DNA of 64,000 bases from CAYNVQ01 sp964400735 (GTDB lineage Bacteria; Acidobacteriota; Aminicenantia; Aminicenantales; Aminicenantaceae). The stretch lies in contig CAYNVQ010000001.1 of the NCBI GenBank assembly GCA_964400735.1, positions 806,001 to 870,000 on the forward strand, given 5' to 3'. Positions within the stretch are counted from its first letter, which is position 1; each line of letters opens with the position of its first letter. Of the stretch, positions 8,825-17,329 are shown piece after piece. The position numbers and the translations under genes are program-made. The notes beneath the pieces are model-generated. The model did not search any database. It saw nothing but the letters and a program-made list of their open reading frames with translations, and was not told where the DNA came from.

Positions 8825-9655
8825 ATGAAAAAGGTCTTTTTATGCTTGCTTTTTTCACTGATTTTTTTCGGTTTCAATCTTCACTCTTTTGCCCAATTTA
8901 CAGATGAGGAAGTGGCCGAACGGGAAAAATGGGAAGAATTTCTTCAGACAGCTGATATTGTCGGGAAGGAACAGCCCTTCAGCGACAGGGAAGCCGTGAC
9001 CAACCCTTGGAAGTTGACCCTGGAAAAGGATGGCGTGACAAAAAACGCATTGTGGAAAAATCCAGAAGGACGTATGAGAGGATACATAGAAAATTGGAGA
9101 TGGGAGATTGCCGCTTACCGCCTGGATAAATATCTCGGGCTAAACATGGTTCCACCCACGGTGGAAAGAAGATTCCAGAACGACCGAGGCTCATGCCAGC
9201 TCTGGATCGATGCTCAAATGAGTCTCAAGGAGAAAGAGGAGCAAAAAATTAAAACTCCCTCTTATAAAGTCTTCTACTGGAATCGGGCCCTCTATCTCCA
9301 GCGAGCTTTCGACAATCTCATCGCCAACGAAGACCGCCATCAGAACCAATTCCTCATCACAGAAGACTGGCGCATAATCTTGATCGATCATTCCCGCTCC
9401 TTCCGCACTTCGAAGAAATTCACTAAAAATCTCATCTATGACGAAAATCATAAAGAAGGACCCAAGCTAATGAAGCAGCTTCCCCGAGCTTTCGTAGAAA
9501 AATTGAAGTCATTGGATCAAGCCACAATAAAGAACATCGTGGGCGAGTACCTGACAGACTCAGAAATAGAGGCGGTCCTCGTAAGGAAAGACCTTATTCT
9601 AGATTGGCTGGATAAATACATAAAAAAAGAAGGAGAAGATAAAGTTCTATATTGA
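8825..9655 (+). CDS. Secreted atypical kinase-like protein (FAM20/PIK-like fold), second of a tandem pair
   Basis: A 276-residue paralogue of the preceding gene, 58 bp downstream, with its own ribosome site (AGGAG) and signal peptide (cleavage near 'SFA-QF'). It has the most complete catalytic set of the three relatives in this window: Lys78 in 'LWKNPEGR', the 'WEIAAYRLDK' helix, N168-E-D170-R-H in the catalytic loop, and Asp188 in 'ILIDHSRSFR'. It ends in 'DKVLY'. The order of the motifs matches the HipA/PI4K/FAM20 superfamily, in which the Asp of D-R-H is the base and the later Asp binds metal. The 3' end overlaps the convergent HATPase gene by 9 bp. I infer an extracytoplasmic protein or small-molecule kinase; no homologue of known function is claimed. 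Confidence 0.72.
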   Translation: MKKVFLCLLFSLIFFGFNLHSFAQFTDEEVAEREKWEEFLQTADIVGKEQPFSDREAVTNPWKLTLEKDGVTKNALWKNPEGRMRGYIENWRWEIAAYRLDKYLGLNMVPPTVERRFQNDRGSCQLWIDAQMSLKEKEEQKIKTPSYKVFYWNRALYLQRAFDNLIANEDRHQNQFLITEDWRIILIDHSRSFRTSKKFTKNLIYDENHKEGPKLMKQLPRAFVEKLKSLDQATIKNIVGEYLTDSEIEAVLVRKDLILDWLDKYIKKEGEDKVLY

Positions 9656-10129
9656 TCCAGAGGGTTTAGCTCTGTCTATCTTTTTATGCATGATGAGGAT
9701 ATTCTGGCCCTTTTCGCGTTTGTATTCGAAACCGTTCATGAGTTTTCGGGAAAGGAAAATACCCAATCCTCCGGTTCGATTTTGATCGATCATCTCCTGA
9801 ATATCCGGCTCCTTGATGTTCTCAGGATTAAAAGGGATACCCCAGTCCTTGATTTCAAAAAACAGGTCTCCCCTTTGATACCAGATTTTTATCGAAATAT
9901 CCCCCTTGTCTTCTGGATAGGCATACCTGACGATGTTAATGCACATCTCGAGTATGGATAGTTCGATTAGATAAAAAGCCTCTTCCGAAAGTTTGAGTTC
10001 TTTCAGAGCTTTTTGTAAAAAATGACGGACCTTTTCAATCTCCCTCAACTCACTTTTTATTTTTAATGACTTCCTCATAAAGGACGGTTCTCGCTGATTT
10101 TCTTGCCGCTTCACTGAATCGTTATTCAA
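9647..10129 (-). CDS. RsbW/SpoIIAB-like HATPase (anti-sigma factor kinase family)
   Basis: Up to 160 residues forming a single GHKL ATPase domain: 'SILEMCINIVRYAY' is the N-box (E-x-x-x-N), 'IKDWGIPFNP' the G1 box and 'GGLGIFLSRKLMN' the G2 box. This is the layout of SpoIIAB/RsbW-type serine kinases that control sigma factors with STAS partners. The longest frame begins with TTG at 10129; an ATG at 10078 would remove 17 residues and still keep the whole domain. The TTG lies only about 8 bases after the predicted transcription start, so the ATG may be the true start. The likely partner STAS protein is encoded at 3392-3739, which is an inference. Confidence 0.82.
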   Translation of the reverse strand: MNNDSVKRQENQREPSFMRKSLKIKSELREIEKVRHFLQKALKELKLSEEAFYLIELSILEMCINIVRYAYPEDKGDISIKIWYQRGDLFFEIKDWGIPFNPENIKEPDIQEMIDQNRTGGLGIFLSRKLMNGFEYKREKGQNILIMHKKIDRAKPSGSI

Positions 10130-10143
10130 AAGATATCTCTGAT

Positions 10144-10172
10144 ACTCTATAAAAAAGGTAATTTCATGTCAA
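10144..10172 (-). promoter_or_regulatory. Promoter for the HATPase gene
   Basis: Minus strand TTGACA (10172-10167), 17-bp spacer, TAGAGT (10149-10144). It abuts the dispersed repeat that begins at about 10175. Confidence 0.5.
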
Positions 10173-10174
10173 TC

Positions 10175-10353
10175 CAAAATTATTAGCCCGGGTTATTCGC
10201 GAGTCAAAACCAACCCTTCCCACCCCAACACCAACCCACGCTTCCCATACATTAAGGTGAAAAAAAGAATAAAATTCTGACATACAGCCATACCAGGATA
10301 ATTTCTGATAGGCTTTGACCGCAAAAGGCGCTTGCAATTTTTATAAATAATTC
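10175..10353 (+). repeat. Dispersed non-coding repeat family 1, copy A
   Basis: It contains TTAGCCCGGGTTATTCGCGAG followed by a C-rich 'CAAAACCAACCC...CACCCC' tract, then 'CCATACCAGGATAATTTCTGA' and an end 'GCAATTTTTATAAATAATTCA'. The same blocks recur at 15381-15482 (inverted) and 57312-57619. The element lies between the divergent HATPase and NCS1 genes. No coding potential is seen. Confidence 0.65.
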
Positions 10354-10362
10354 AGGTTGGAT

Positions 10363-10389
10363 TTGACTCAAAATTATCCTTACTATAAT
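10363..10389 (+). promoter_or_regulatory. Promoter for the NCS1 permease, giving an almost leaderless transcript
   Basis: TTGACT (10363-10368) and a perfect TATAAT (10384-10389) are separated by 15 bp. The predicted start near 10396 is only about 8 bases before the ATG at 10405, and there is no ribosome site. Confidence 0.45.
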
Positions 10390-10404
10390 CTGAAAATAAG
10401 TCCC

Positions 10405-11724
10405 ATGAGAGAGACCAAAAAATCTCAGATCATTCTGGAAGATTTTTCCCTCGAATCTGTTCCTTTATCCAAGAGAAAATCTTGGCTAGACCTGGCGGTC
10501 GTTTGGATCGGCATCGCCGTGGTTATGTCAGCCATATTTCGGGGAATGATGGTCGGGCTCGGATTGGGAAGTCTTCCCAGTGTGCTGATTTCCTACGTTC
10601 TGGGGGAAATCATTTTGATCGTTATCATGGGACTGACAGGATATCTGGGCGCCAAAACCGGCCTCTCCACCCCTCTGATGGCCAATTTCACTTTTGGCCG
10701 CAGCGGAGCCGTCATCGTTTCTCTCTCGATTGCACTCTCCTTGATGGGATGGTTTGGAGTTCAAGCCGCCTTTTTTGCCCGAACGATCCAATTTTACCTC
10801 GGGACCCATTTTTCAATCCCATTTTTATCGTTCACATGCGGAATCATGATGATGATCCCAGCTATTTTTGGAATCAGGGGATTGAGCACTCTCAGCTGGA
10901 TAGCCTCTCCCTTTATGATTCTAATCTTTATCGTAGGAGTGATAAAAATGGGATTTCGATTCCTTCCGGCCGAGACGCTCGTCTCTCTTGCCAAGGCTCA
11001 CCAACCCGATCCTTACCCCTTGACAGTTGGAATGGCCGCATCGATCGTTGCAGGAGGATTCATCGTGGGGGCCACCACCAGCGCCGATATTTTTCGCTAT
11101 GCCCGACCTCGAAGAAAAGATATTTTTGCCGCAGCCATAATAGCCATGGCCTCGAGCGCCTTCCTTCACTTCGTCGGATCCGCACTGGCCATGAATACGG
11201 GTCTCTATCATGAGAACCTTCCCGAGCTCATCATCGATAACCGATATCTCGGATTCGGGTTTATCGGCTTCATCGTGTTGCTCTTAGCCCAATGGACCAC
11301 CAATGACAGCAACCTTTATTCTTCGGCCCTAGCGCTGAATAACATCTTCCGCATCAAGCGGTGGAAAATGACCATCGCTGCCGGAATCCTGGCCTCTCTT
11401 TTCGCTGCACTAGGGATTTTGGAAAGATTGGAACTCTTTCTCGTTCTCCTGACTGCCGGCATCGGACCGATCGCAGGCATTCTTGTCTGTGATTATTACT
11501 TGATGAAACGAATGGCTAAATTTTCTTCTTCCTCACCCCTTCAGTGGCGGAATAATCCCAAAGCCTTGGCCGTCTATTTTGTTTCCTTTCTAATCGGCTG
11601 GATAACGGCCGGGCACCCCTTTGCCATAAAAATCTTTCCTTTCTCAGTGTTCGCTTTCAACGGAATCTTGAGTTCCATCCTACTCTATTACATTTTAATA
11701 AAAGCTTTTCCCGAAAAGGAGTGA
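10405..11724 (+). CDS. NCS1-family purine/cytosine-type permease
   Basis: About 439 residues with 12 predicted transmembrane segments and the features of cytosine/purine/allantoin permeases: 'LGAKTGLSTPLMANFTFG', the glycine-rich TM3 'SLMGWFGVQA', 'PAIFGIRGL', a 'TSADIFRYARPRRKD' loop and 'WTTNDSNLYSSALALNN' in TM8. It should import a nucleobase or related heterocycle with sodium or protons. I choose the ATG at 10405 over the TTG at 10357 because the promoter would place transcription initiation downstream of the TTG. It ends 4 bp before the DUF1177 gene, so the two form an operon, perhaps for uptake and breakdown of a heterocyclic compound. Specificity cannot be read from the sequence. Confidence 0.88.
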   Translation: MRETKKSQIILEDFSLESVPLSKRKSWLDLAVVWIGIAVVMSAIFRGMMVGLGLGSLPSVLISYVLGEIILIVIMGLTGYLGAKTGLSTPLMANFTFGRSGAVIVSLSIALSLMGWFGVQAAFFARTIQFYLGTHFSIPFLSFTCGIMMMIPAIFGIRGLSTLSWIASPFMILIFIVGVIKMGFRFLPAETLVSLAKAHQPDPYPLTVGMAASIVAGGFIVGATTSADIFRYARPRRKDIFAAAIIAMASSAFLHFVGSALAMNTGLYHENLPELIIDNRYLGFGFIGFIVLLLAQWTTNDSNLYSSALALNNIFRIKRWKMTIAAGILASLFAALGILERLELFLVLLTAGIGPIAGILVCDYYLMKRMAKFSSSSPLQWRNNPKALAVYFVSFLIGWITAGHPFAIKIFPFSVFAFNGILSSILLYYILIKAFPEKE

Positions 11725-11728
11725 ACCG

Positions 11729-12697
11729 ATGGCCTTGAAACAAGTTTTGGAAATAACCGACCTTTTGGAAAATGCCGAAATCGAACCAAAAGCCCTCAAA
11801 ACCTATTTCAAGGATAAGGGCCTGGACGAATCCGGAATTGAACTCTGTCCCGTTAAAGGCGAAAAAGGAAAAACCATCTTCCTTAAAATTTTAATAGATG
11901 GTAAAGAGGGGGAAAAAAATGGAGGTCAATCCCCTACGCTAGGTGTTATCGGGCGTTTGGGAGGAATCGGAGCCCGGCCATTCAAGAGAGGCCTGGTTTC
12001 CGATGCAGATGGAGCCATTGTGGCTTTGGCATCCGCCTCAAAAATTCTCGATCTGCGAAAAAAAGGCGACTGGCTGAACGGAGATGTCATCCTATCTACA
12101 CACCTCTGTCCCAATGCACCTATTATCCCCCACGATCCGGTCCCCTTCATGGATGCCCCAGTCCCGATAGAAACTATGAATACCTATGAAGTCGACCGGA
12201 GAATGGAGGCCATCCTTTCCATCGATACCACCAGGGGAAACCGAGTCATCAACACCTGTGGATTTGCCATTTCCCCAACGGTAAGGGATGGATATATTCT
12301 TAGAGTGAGTGAAGACCTCCTCGATATCATGCAGAACGTCACTGGAAAGCTGCCTTGTGTTTTTGCCGTCACTACACAAGACATCACTCCTTACGAAAAC
12401 GAAATATTTCATCTTAACAGCATCATGCAGCCGGCTACAGCGACCCATTTTCCTGTAGTCGGAGTGGCCATCACCACAGAAATCTCTGTCCCTGGTTGTG
12501 CGACGGGGGCCAATCAAAGCATCGATTTGGAGATGGCGGTTCGTTTTGTGGTCGAAGTGGCCAAATCATGGGGGGAAGGTCAGTGTTCCTTCCATGATGA
12601 ACAAGAATTTCAAAAACTCCTCGCCCTCTACGGGTCGATGGAACATCTCAAAACACCCGGGAAAAAAGACAGAGACAAGCAGGATAAAATATCATAA
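11729..12697 (+). CDS. DUF1177-family protein
   Basis: A 322-residue soluble protein without signal peptide. It matches the DUF1177 pattern as I remember it: 'GVIGRLGGIGARPFKRGLVSDADGA', 'HLCPNAPIIPHDPVPFMD', 'SIDTTRGNRVINT' and a 'FHLNSIMQPATATHFPVVGVAITTE' segment. Conserved histidines, aspartates and cysteines suggest a metal-dependent enzyme, but the family has no assigned reaction that I can cite. In other genomes DUF1177 genes tend to sit beside permeases and AroM-like genes; here the NCS1 permease stops 4 bp upstream. A role in processing the imported compound is the simplest reading and remains inference. Confidence 0.8.
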   Translation: MALKQVLEITDLLENAEIEPKALKTYFKDKGLDESGIELCPVKGEKGKTIFLKILIDGKEGEKNGGQSPTLGVIGRLGGIGARPFKRGLVSDADGAIVALASASKILDLRKKGDWLNGDVILSTHLCPNAPIIPHDPVPFMDAPVPIETMNTYEVDRRMEAILSIDTTRGNRVINTCGFAISPTVRDGYILRVSEDLLDIMQNVTGKLPCVFAVTTQDITPYENEIFHLNSIMQPATATHFPVVGVAITTEISVPGCATGANQSIDLEMAVRFVVEVAKSWGEGQCSFHDEQEFQKLLALYGSMEHLKTPGKKDRDKQDKIS

Positions 12698-12726
12698 GGT
12701 CCGGAAACTTTCCGAAAAGAAAATAT

Positions 12727-12990
12727 CTATTGTAAATTCTGCAGAGACGGCCTTCCATCAGAGGGAGACTTTTCCGCATCTTCTTCTTCGATTTCCACTT
12801 CTACTCCTAGAAGTTCAGCCGTCCCTATGTAGACTTGTCTGAAAGACTTTTTTGATTCCTGGAGCTTAGCCAAACGTTCTCGAGCCTTTTGCAGTTCTTT
12901 TTCCATTTCGCCATCGATACCTTCCAGTTGCCGTTTCGCCTCATCCATGGTTTTTTTGTAAAGCTCTTCTTGTTCTTTGCTTAATGACAT
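12727..12990 (-). CDS. Small coiled-coil protein of unknown function
   Basis: An 87-residue acidic/charged protein, predicted almost wholly helical over residues 1-50 (heptad-like 'EEELYKK...AKRQLEGIDGEMEKELQKARERLAKLQ'), with an acidic 'EVEIEEEDAE' tail. It starts 10 bp after the stop of the pseudo-receiver/TonB gene on the same strand and is probably co-transcribed. No family recognised. The frame is clean and the context supports a real gene, though the ribosome site is weak. Confidence 0.6.
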   Translation of the reverse strand: MSLSKEQEELYKKTMDEAKRQLEGIDGEMEKELQKARERLAKLQESKKSFRQVYIGTAELLGVEVEIEEEDAEKSPSDGRPSLQNLQ

Positions 12991-12999
12991 TTTTTACAC

Positions 13000-14904
13000 C
13001 TACTCCGTTTTATTTTTTTTGAAAGAAATGGAAAAAGTTTTCCAAACTTTCACATTCACTCCATTCTTCTTGGCTGGAGAGAACCTCCACTCCCGCACAG
13101 CTTCCTCACACGCTTTGTTGAACGGCGATGCCGATTTCGATGTATCGACAAAAGCGATATCCAGGACATTTCCAAACTCAGATATCAGAGCGCGAAACAC
13201 TACCGTCGCCTCGATGCCCCTTTGAAAAGCATAGGCCGGATACTTGGGATTGATTTTTTTGGTGGCAACAGGAGGGATATCAACCGTTTCAATCGGGACC
13301 AAGTCACCCGTCTTAATCCGCTTCGAGGGGTCCTCGGGCTGAATGATTCTCTTGGCCGTTTCCTCCAGAGGCGTTACGTTGATTCCCATATCAGATTCCT
13401 TCAATTGCTCGATATCTGCCTCCTGTACTTCAACTACCTCGAATTCTCGTGACGAAGGAGAATCTTCGACAGACGGGAGCATAACCTGACGCTTGTTCGA
13501 TGATAGTCTGGTCACCGACATAAATTCAGAGGTTGATTCAGGCACATCCTCCCCTCCTCCTTCCTTTGCATTTTCAGCCGATTCCTGGGTAAGACTATTT
13601 TCGACCCCTTGCACATCGGTTCCTGCAGGGATTGTCTCCTGCCCCTCCTCTTTCTGGGTCTCGGGAAGAGCCGCAATATTTCCTGGGTCGCCTTGGTTTG
13701 AGCTGGTCCTCTCTGCACTGGATAGAGTTTGGGAATTTTTCTGACTAGGAAGAGTTTGGGATTTGTTCCCGGGTTTAAGAAAATAAAAGGTTGCCCCCAC
13801 TGCGACCATAACGACGACCACGGTCGAAGCGATCATAAGAGGCAGGGACTTTCGGAGTTTCTTAAAAAATCCCATGATTGTTTGAAGGAAAGATTCTTTG
13901 TCTGCCTGCTCGAAATAGTCCCCAAAAACCTTCTGATCTGCTGCCGGCTGCTCGACTGGGACTTCTTCCTGGCCCTTATCTTCCTCGACTTCAACTTCAA
14001 CCTTTTCATCGGGCTTTGGAGCGATAAGCTCTTCTTCCGGTCTTTCCTGTGCCTCGGTTATCTCTTCCTTTCGTATCAATTCTTCGATTAACTCTTCTGT
14101 TTGGAGTTCCTTTTCTCCGTCATATTCCTCGACATCTGCCTCTTGCTCAACCTCAACAGCCGGCGCCGTTTCCTCCGATTCCATCTCACTTTTAGGCGAA
14201 TCTTGTTTTATGACCTCTTCAACTGACTTTTCCTCTTCACTCTTTTCTTCAAGATTTTTTTCCAATGGCTTTTTATCTACATTCAAGCCAAACTCAGACA
14301 AGGTCCCCTGGAGCAATTCATCGACAGCACTCGATATTTCCGCTTCTCCTGTCTTGGCTTTTATCCCCTCTCGTTTCTTTCCCGCCTCCGTTGACTTGCG
14401 TGATGGTTCCTTGAGGCTTTTTTCCATCTCTCTGACAGTCGCCTCGATATCGATTTCGCTGGATTTCTTCTTGGGGATACCCTCTTCACTCTTCTTTTTC
14501 TCCTTACTCACAACAACGCTTTCTCCGGTTCCGTTTCCCAATAGCTTGTGGACAGTATTCAGCAGAACTTTGTCGTCATAGGGTTTTTCAAAAAATGCGG
14601 CAGCCCCAAAGGTTTCTATAGCTTCTGTTTTGTACTGATCTCCTTTGTAAAAGCCAGTGGTAATGATGACAGGCGTTTTTCTCCGAGAATCTTTAGAAAT
14701 CTTTCGACATAGGTCAAAACCGTGGAGCTTCAGCAGCATGGGCTCCATGATGACCAAATCTGGATTTTCCGATTCGAACTTCAGTAATCCCTCGTGGCCA
14801 TCTTTTGCCGTGACGACCTCGAAGCCTTCAGTCTTCAAAGTCTGATAAAGAGTGTTGAGGGAATTTTCTTCGAATTCCACAACCAAAATTTTTTCGTTAC
14901 TCAT
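13000..14904 (-). CDS. Pseudo-receiver / transmembrane / TonB C-terminal domain fusion protein
   Basis: A 634-residue protein with an unusual architecture. Residues 1-122 form a CheY-like receiver domain, but the phosphoacceptor Asp is Glu ('DLVIMEPMLL') and the acidic pair after the first strand is E-F instead of D-D; the Thr ('ITTG') and Lys ('FFEKPYD') positions remain. Residues about 130-345 are highly charged, Glu/Lys-rich and probably disordered. A single transmembrane segment follows ('SLPLMIASTVVVVMVAVGATFYFL', near 358-382), then a Ser/Gln/Glu-rich periplasmic linker, and a TonB C-terminal domain (about 545-634: 'INPKYPAYAFQRGIEATVVFRALISEFG'). Cytoplasmic signalling input on a TonB-like energy-transducing output is the obvious reading. 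The start ATG has AAGGGA upstream. It is followed by a small coiled-coil gene. Confidence 0.82.
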   Translation of the reverse strand: MSNEKILVVEFEENSLNTLYQTLKTEGFEVVTAKDGHEGLLKFESENPDLVIMEPMLLKLHGFDLCRKISKDSRRKTPVIITTGFYKGDQYKTEAIETFGAAAFFEKPYDDKVLLNTVHKLLGNGTGESVVVSKEKKKSEEGIPKKKSSEIDIEATVREMEKSLKEPSRKSTEAGKKREGIKAKTGEAEISSAVDELLQGTLSEFGLNVDKKPLEKNLEEKSEEEKSVEEVIKQDSPKSEMESEETAPAVEVEQEADVEEYDGEKELQTEELIEELIRKEEITEAQERPEEELIAPKPDEKVEVEVEEDKGQEEVPVEQPAADQKVFGDYFEQADKESFLQTIMGFFKKLRKSLPLMIASTVVVVMVAVGATFYFLKPGNKSQTLPSQKNSQTLSSAERTSSNQGDPGNIAALPETQKEEGQETIPAGTDVQGVENSLTQESAENAKEGGGEDVPESTSEFMSVTRLSSNKRQVMLPSVEDSPSSREFEVVEVQEADIEQLKESDMGINVTPLEETAKRIIQPEDPSKRIKTGDLVPIETVDIPPVATKKINPKYPAYAFQRGIEATVVFRALISEFGNVLDIAFVDTSKSASPFNKACEEAVREWRFSPAKKNGVNVKVWKTFSISFKKNKTE

Positions 14905-15508
14905 TTTATCCCTTGCCTATGTTATTTTGGAAACAATAAAGGGCCTTCGTAGGACTTCTGGATTTTTTACACTCAGTCATTCCGATTTCCCGACCTTATT
15001 TTACTTCAACAGGCTTTTTGGTGGTCAATCACCTTTAGAGGTGATTTTAGCGATGAATTTCCCCCCATACAAAGAAGCATCTTTTTCCGAGCTGTCGAAA
15101 GAGCTTTTTCACGGAAAAAAGACGTTTTTGTCGATTCTCTTCCATTGAGCGTGAGTAAGATTGAAGGTAAAAGACATCAGGCATGTCAGAAGCGACATTG
15201 GAGGATTTACCTCCCAAATCGTTCTTTAAAGGTAACAATATCGGGATGTTCCATTCAGGGACACTCTATAATCTATGTAAATAAAAGACCAATTCGACAA
15301 TATAGCGTGTCCCTAGATGGGACTTCCCCATATTATCGGCGAGGATGTATTGAGCTCGACTACACCAACGGAGTGGGAACCGGCATTTTTTCCCTTTGGG
15401 CGAGCTGCTATTCCTGGGCGGAGTGGGTTGGTTCCTTGACTCGTGAATAAACCAGGCTAACAAAATATTTATAAAAATTCCAAAAATTTTTGGTATGATA
15501 GAGAGAAA
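14905..15508. other. 604-base intergenic region with a repeat copy and no clear gene
   Basis: Its left part (14905-15240) holds only short frames without ribosome sites; ATG-led frames of about 31 and 33 codons at 15053 and 15183 show no family resemblance. Its right part carries dispersed repeat family 1 copy B. The region separates two divergently transcribed genes, so both promoters should lie here, but I could not identify a strong one. Confidence 0.4.
15381..15482 (-). repeat. Dispersed non-coding repeat family 1, copy B (inverted)
   Basis: Read on the minus strand it contains 'TTAGCCTGGTTTATTCACGAG', 'TCAAGGAACCAACCC' and 'GCTCGCCCAAAGGGAAAAAATGC'. The last block matches 'GCTCGCCCGAAGGG...AAAAAATGC' at about 57460-57483 in copy C, and the first two match copies A and C. 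Confidence 0.65.
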
Positions 15509-17329
15509 TTGAAAGGCCGAGCGATTACCAAAATCAGCTACATGGATGGCATCCGTTATCAAAGGGCTATTCTCGCCGGGTGCAGGGAAATCTTAGAGCA
15601 CGAAAAAGAGCTCAACAAGATCAACGTGTTTCCCATTCCAGATAAAGATACAGGATCGAACCTGAAAAAAACCCTTATGCCCCTTCTCGCCTACTATCCG
15701 GTCAGACAACCTCGGATCAACCGCATTAGCCATGATATGGCTGAACTGGCCGTCCAATCCGCACTCGGATATTCCGGTATTATTTTCTCTCAAATCTTCT
15801 TAGGATTTGCCCAGGGGCTTCAGGACTTTGACCGCATATATCCAGAAAATTTGGCGGCTGTTATGGCTTCTGCTGTAAGTAGTGCCTATCAATCGGTCAA
15901 ACATCCTAGCGAAGGGACTATTTTAACCGTATTGAAGACGTGGACGAAGGAGGTCACCAGACTTTCTCTTTCCGAAAAAGATTTCGTCCAAATTCTCGAA
16001 AGCTCTCACCAAAAGGCTTTATCCACCCTGGAAAGCACTCCTGAGCAGCTTGAGATTCTGAAAAAACACAGGGTTGTCGATGCAGGGGGAAAGGCATGGA
16101 TCTATTTCCTGAAAGGGATTCTTCGATACATCGAAAGGGGAAAACTTATCAAACTGAAACGTGAAATAGAATCACCTAGAAAAAAAATATCAGGTCACAG
16201 AGAAGCGTTCTACTGCGCTGAATGCTGCGTGAGGGCGAAGAATTTGGACAGAATAGCGTTGCTCGAAAAATTGAACGGAGTCGGTTACGATTTGATCTTT
16301 CACGGAGCCGCCCATTTTGCCAAATTGCACATCAAGGCCCGCGATCCTGAAGAAGTCTTCTCCTGCACATCCCTTTTCGGGGAGACAAGTGCAAAAAAAA
16401 TATTTTCATCAGATACCGATGTCTCCGATCAAAAGATGAAACCGATCTGTTTGATCGCCGACAGCACCTGCGATATTTCTGAAGATCTCATCGAGGACAA
16501 TCCCATATATTTCGTTCCGATAAAAGTCCACGCCGGCGAGAAAGTGTTCACGGATAGATGGGATCTCATCCCAGAAGAATTTTACGGCTTGTTGGATAGC
16601 TCCCCACCATTCCCCAAAACCTCGCAGCCCAGTCTGATGGATTTTACCAGGACCTACCGTCATCTCCTGCTGCACTATCGATCAATCATCTCCGTTCACC
16701 TTTCCAAAGCGCTGAGCGGTACGTTTCAAACAGCGCTTCAAGCCTGTCAACAAACATCTTCAGAGCGAATTTCGATCATAGACGGGAACAGCATCTCAGT
16801 CGGTTTGGGCCTTGTTCTTCTAGAAGGAATCAGGGCTCTCCGTCATTCCCACACCAAGGATGAAACCCTCGCTAGGATGGAAAAAGCGGCCAGGAGAGGA
16901 AGAATTTTCATAGGTCTTCCCACCCTGAAATTCCTTATCAAAGGAGGAAGACTAACCAAAACAAAGGGTTTTATCGCCGAATTGCTAGGCATCAATCCCA
17001 TCCTCACCATTGATGCAAAGGGAAAACTCGTTCCAATGGCTAAAGCCAGGGGCAAAAAGCGTCTTAAGGCAAAAGTCATAGAACTCGCTTCCGAAAAAAT
17101 CAGCAGGAAAACCGGCCGGGTTTCTATGGCTGTCGCCCATACCAATGCCTACGACGTTGGCGAACGCATCTCCAGAAAACTGGTGGAAATTTTAGGGAGA
17201 GAACCCGAGTTTGTGTTGAATGCATCCCCAGCTCTAGGAGCCCATGCAGGACCTGGGGCCTTCGGCATCGCTATTCTCGAGGCCGAGGATCAATCTCTGC
17301 CGGAACCCGACATGACCTTGAAGGCTTGA
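15509..17329 (+). CDS. DhaL-DegV fusion (FakA- and FakB-like fatty acid kinase in one chain)
   Basis: A 606-residue cytoplasmic protein. Residues about 10-205 are a DhaL/Dak2 kinase domain; 'INVFPIPDKDTGSNLKKTL' holds the Mg-binding aspartates although the usual PDGDTG glycine is Lys. Residues about 230-300 resemble the middle domain of FakA ('FYCAECCVRA', 'LHIKARDPEEVF'). Residues about 315-600 are a DegV/FakB domain: 'LIADSTCDISEDL' (phosphate/acyl-binding Ser-Thr), 'FPKTSQPS', 'SIISVHLSKALSGTFQTA', 'DGNSISVGLGL' and 'LGAHAGPGAFGIA'. In Firmicutes FakA phosphorylates fatty acids held by separate FakB proteins; here both are in one polypeptide. The start is TTG at 15509 with GAGAG just upstream; an ATG at 15542 is an alternative. 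It overlaps the convergent NHL gene by 40 bp. Confidence 0.85.
   Translation: MKGRAITKISYMDGIRYQRAILAGCREILEHEKELNKINVFPIPDKDTGSNLKKTLMPLLAYYPVRQPRINRISHDMAELAVQSALGYSGIIFSQIFLGFAQGLQDFDRIYPENLAAVMASAVSSAYQSVKHPSEGTILTVLKTWTKEVTRLSLSEKDFVQILESSHQKALSTLESTPEQLEILKKHRVVDAGGKAWIYFLKGILRYIERGKLIKLKREIESPRKKISGHREAFYCAECCVRAKNLDRIALLEKLNGVGYDLIFHGAAHFAKLHIKARDPEEVFSCTSLFGETSAKKIFSSDTDVSDQKMKPICLIADSTCDISEDLIEDNPIYFVPIKVHAGEKVFTDRWDLIPEEFYGLLDSSPPFPKTSQPSLMDFTRTYRHLLLHYRSIISVHLSKALSGTFQTALQACQQTSSERISIIDGNSISVGLGLVLLEGIRALRHSHTKDETLARMEKAARRGRIFIGLPTLKFLIKGGRLTKTKGFIAELLGINPILTIDAKGKLVPMAKARGKKRLKAKVIELASEKISRKTGRVSMAVAHTNAYDVGERISRKLVEILGREPEFVLNASPALGAHAGPGAFGIAILEAEDQSLPEPDMTLKA

Noticed and set aside
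10482..11213. A 243-codon plus-strand frame within the NCS1 permease gene
   Set aside because: It is a frame-shifted shadow: its product is rich in Arg/His/Ser without hydrophobic pattern, while the permease frame has clear family motifs and transmembrane segments.
15183..15284. A 33-codon plus-strand ORF starting at 15183 in the 14905-15508 gap
   Set aside because: No ribosome site and no resemblance; it is followed by a non-coding repeat.
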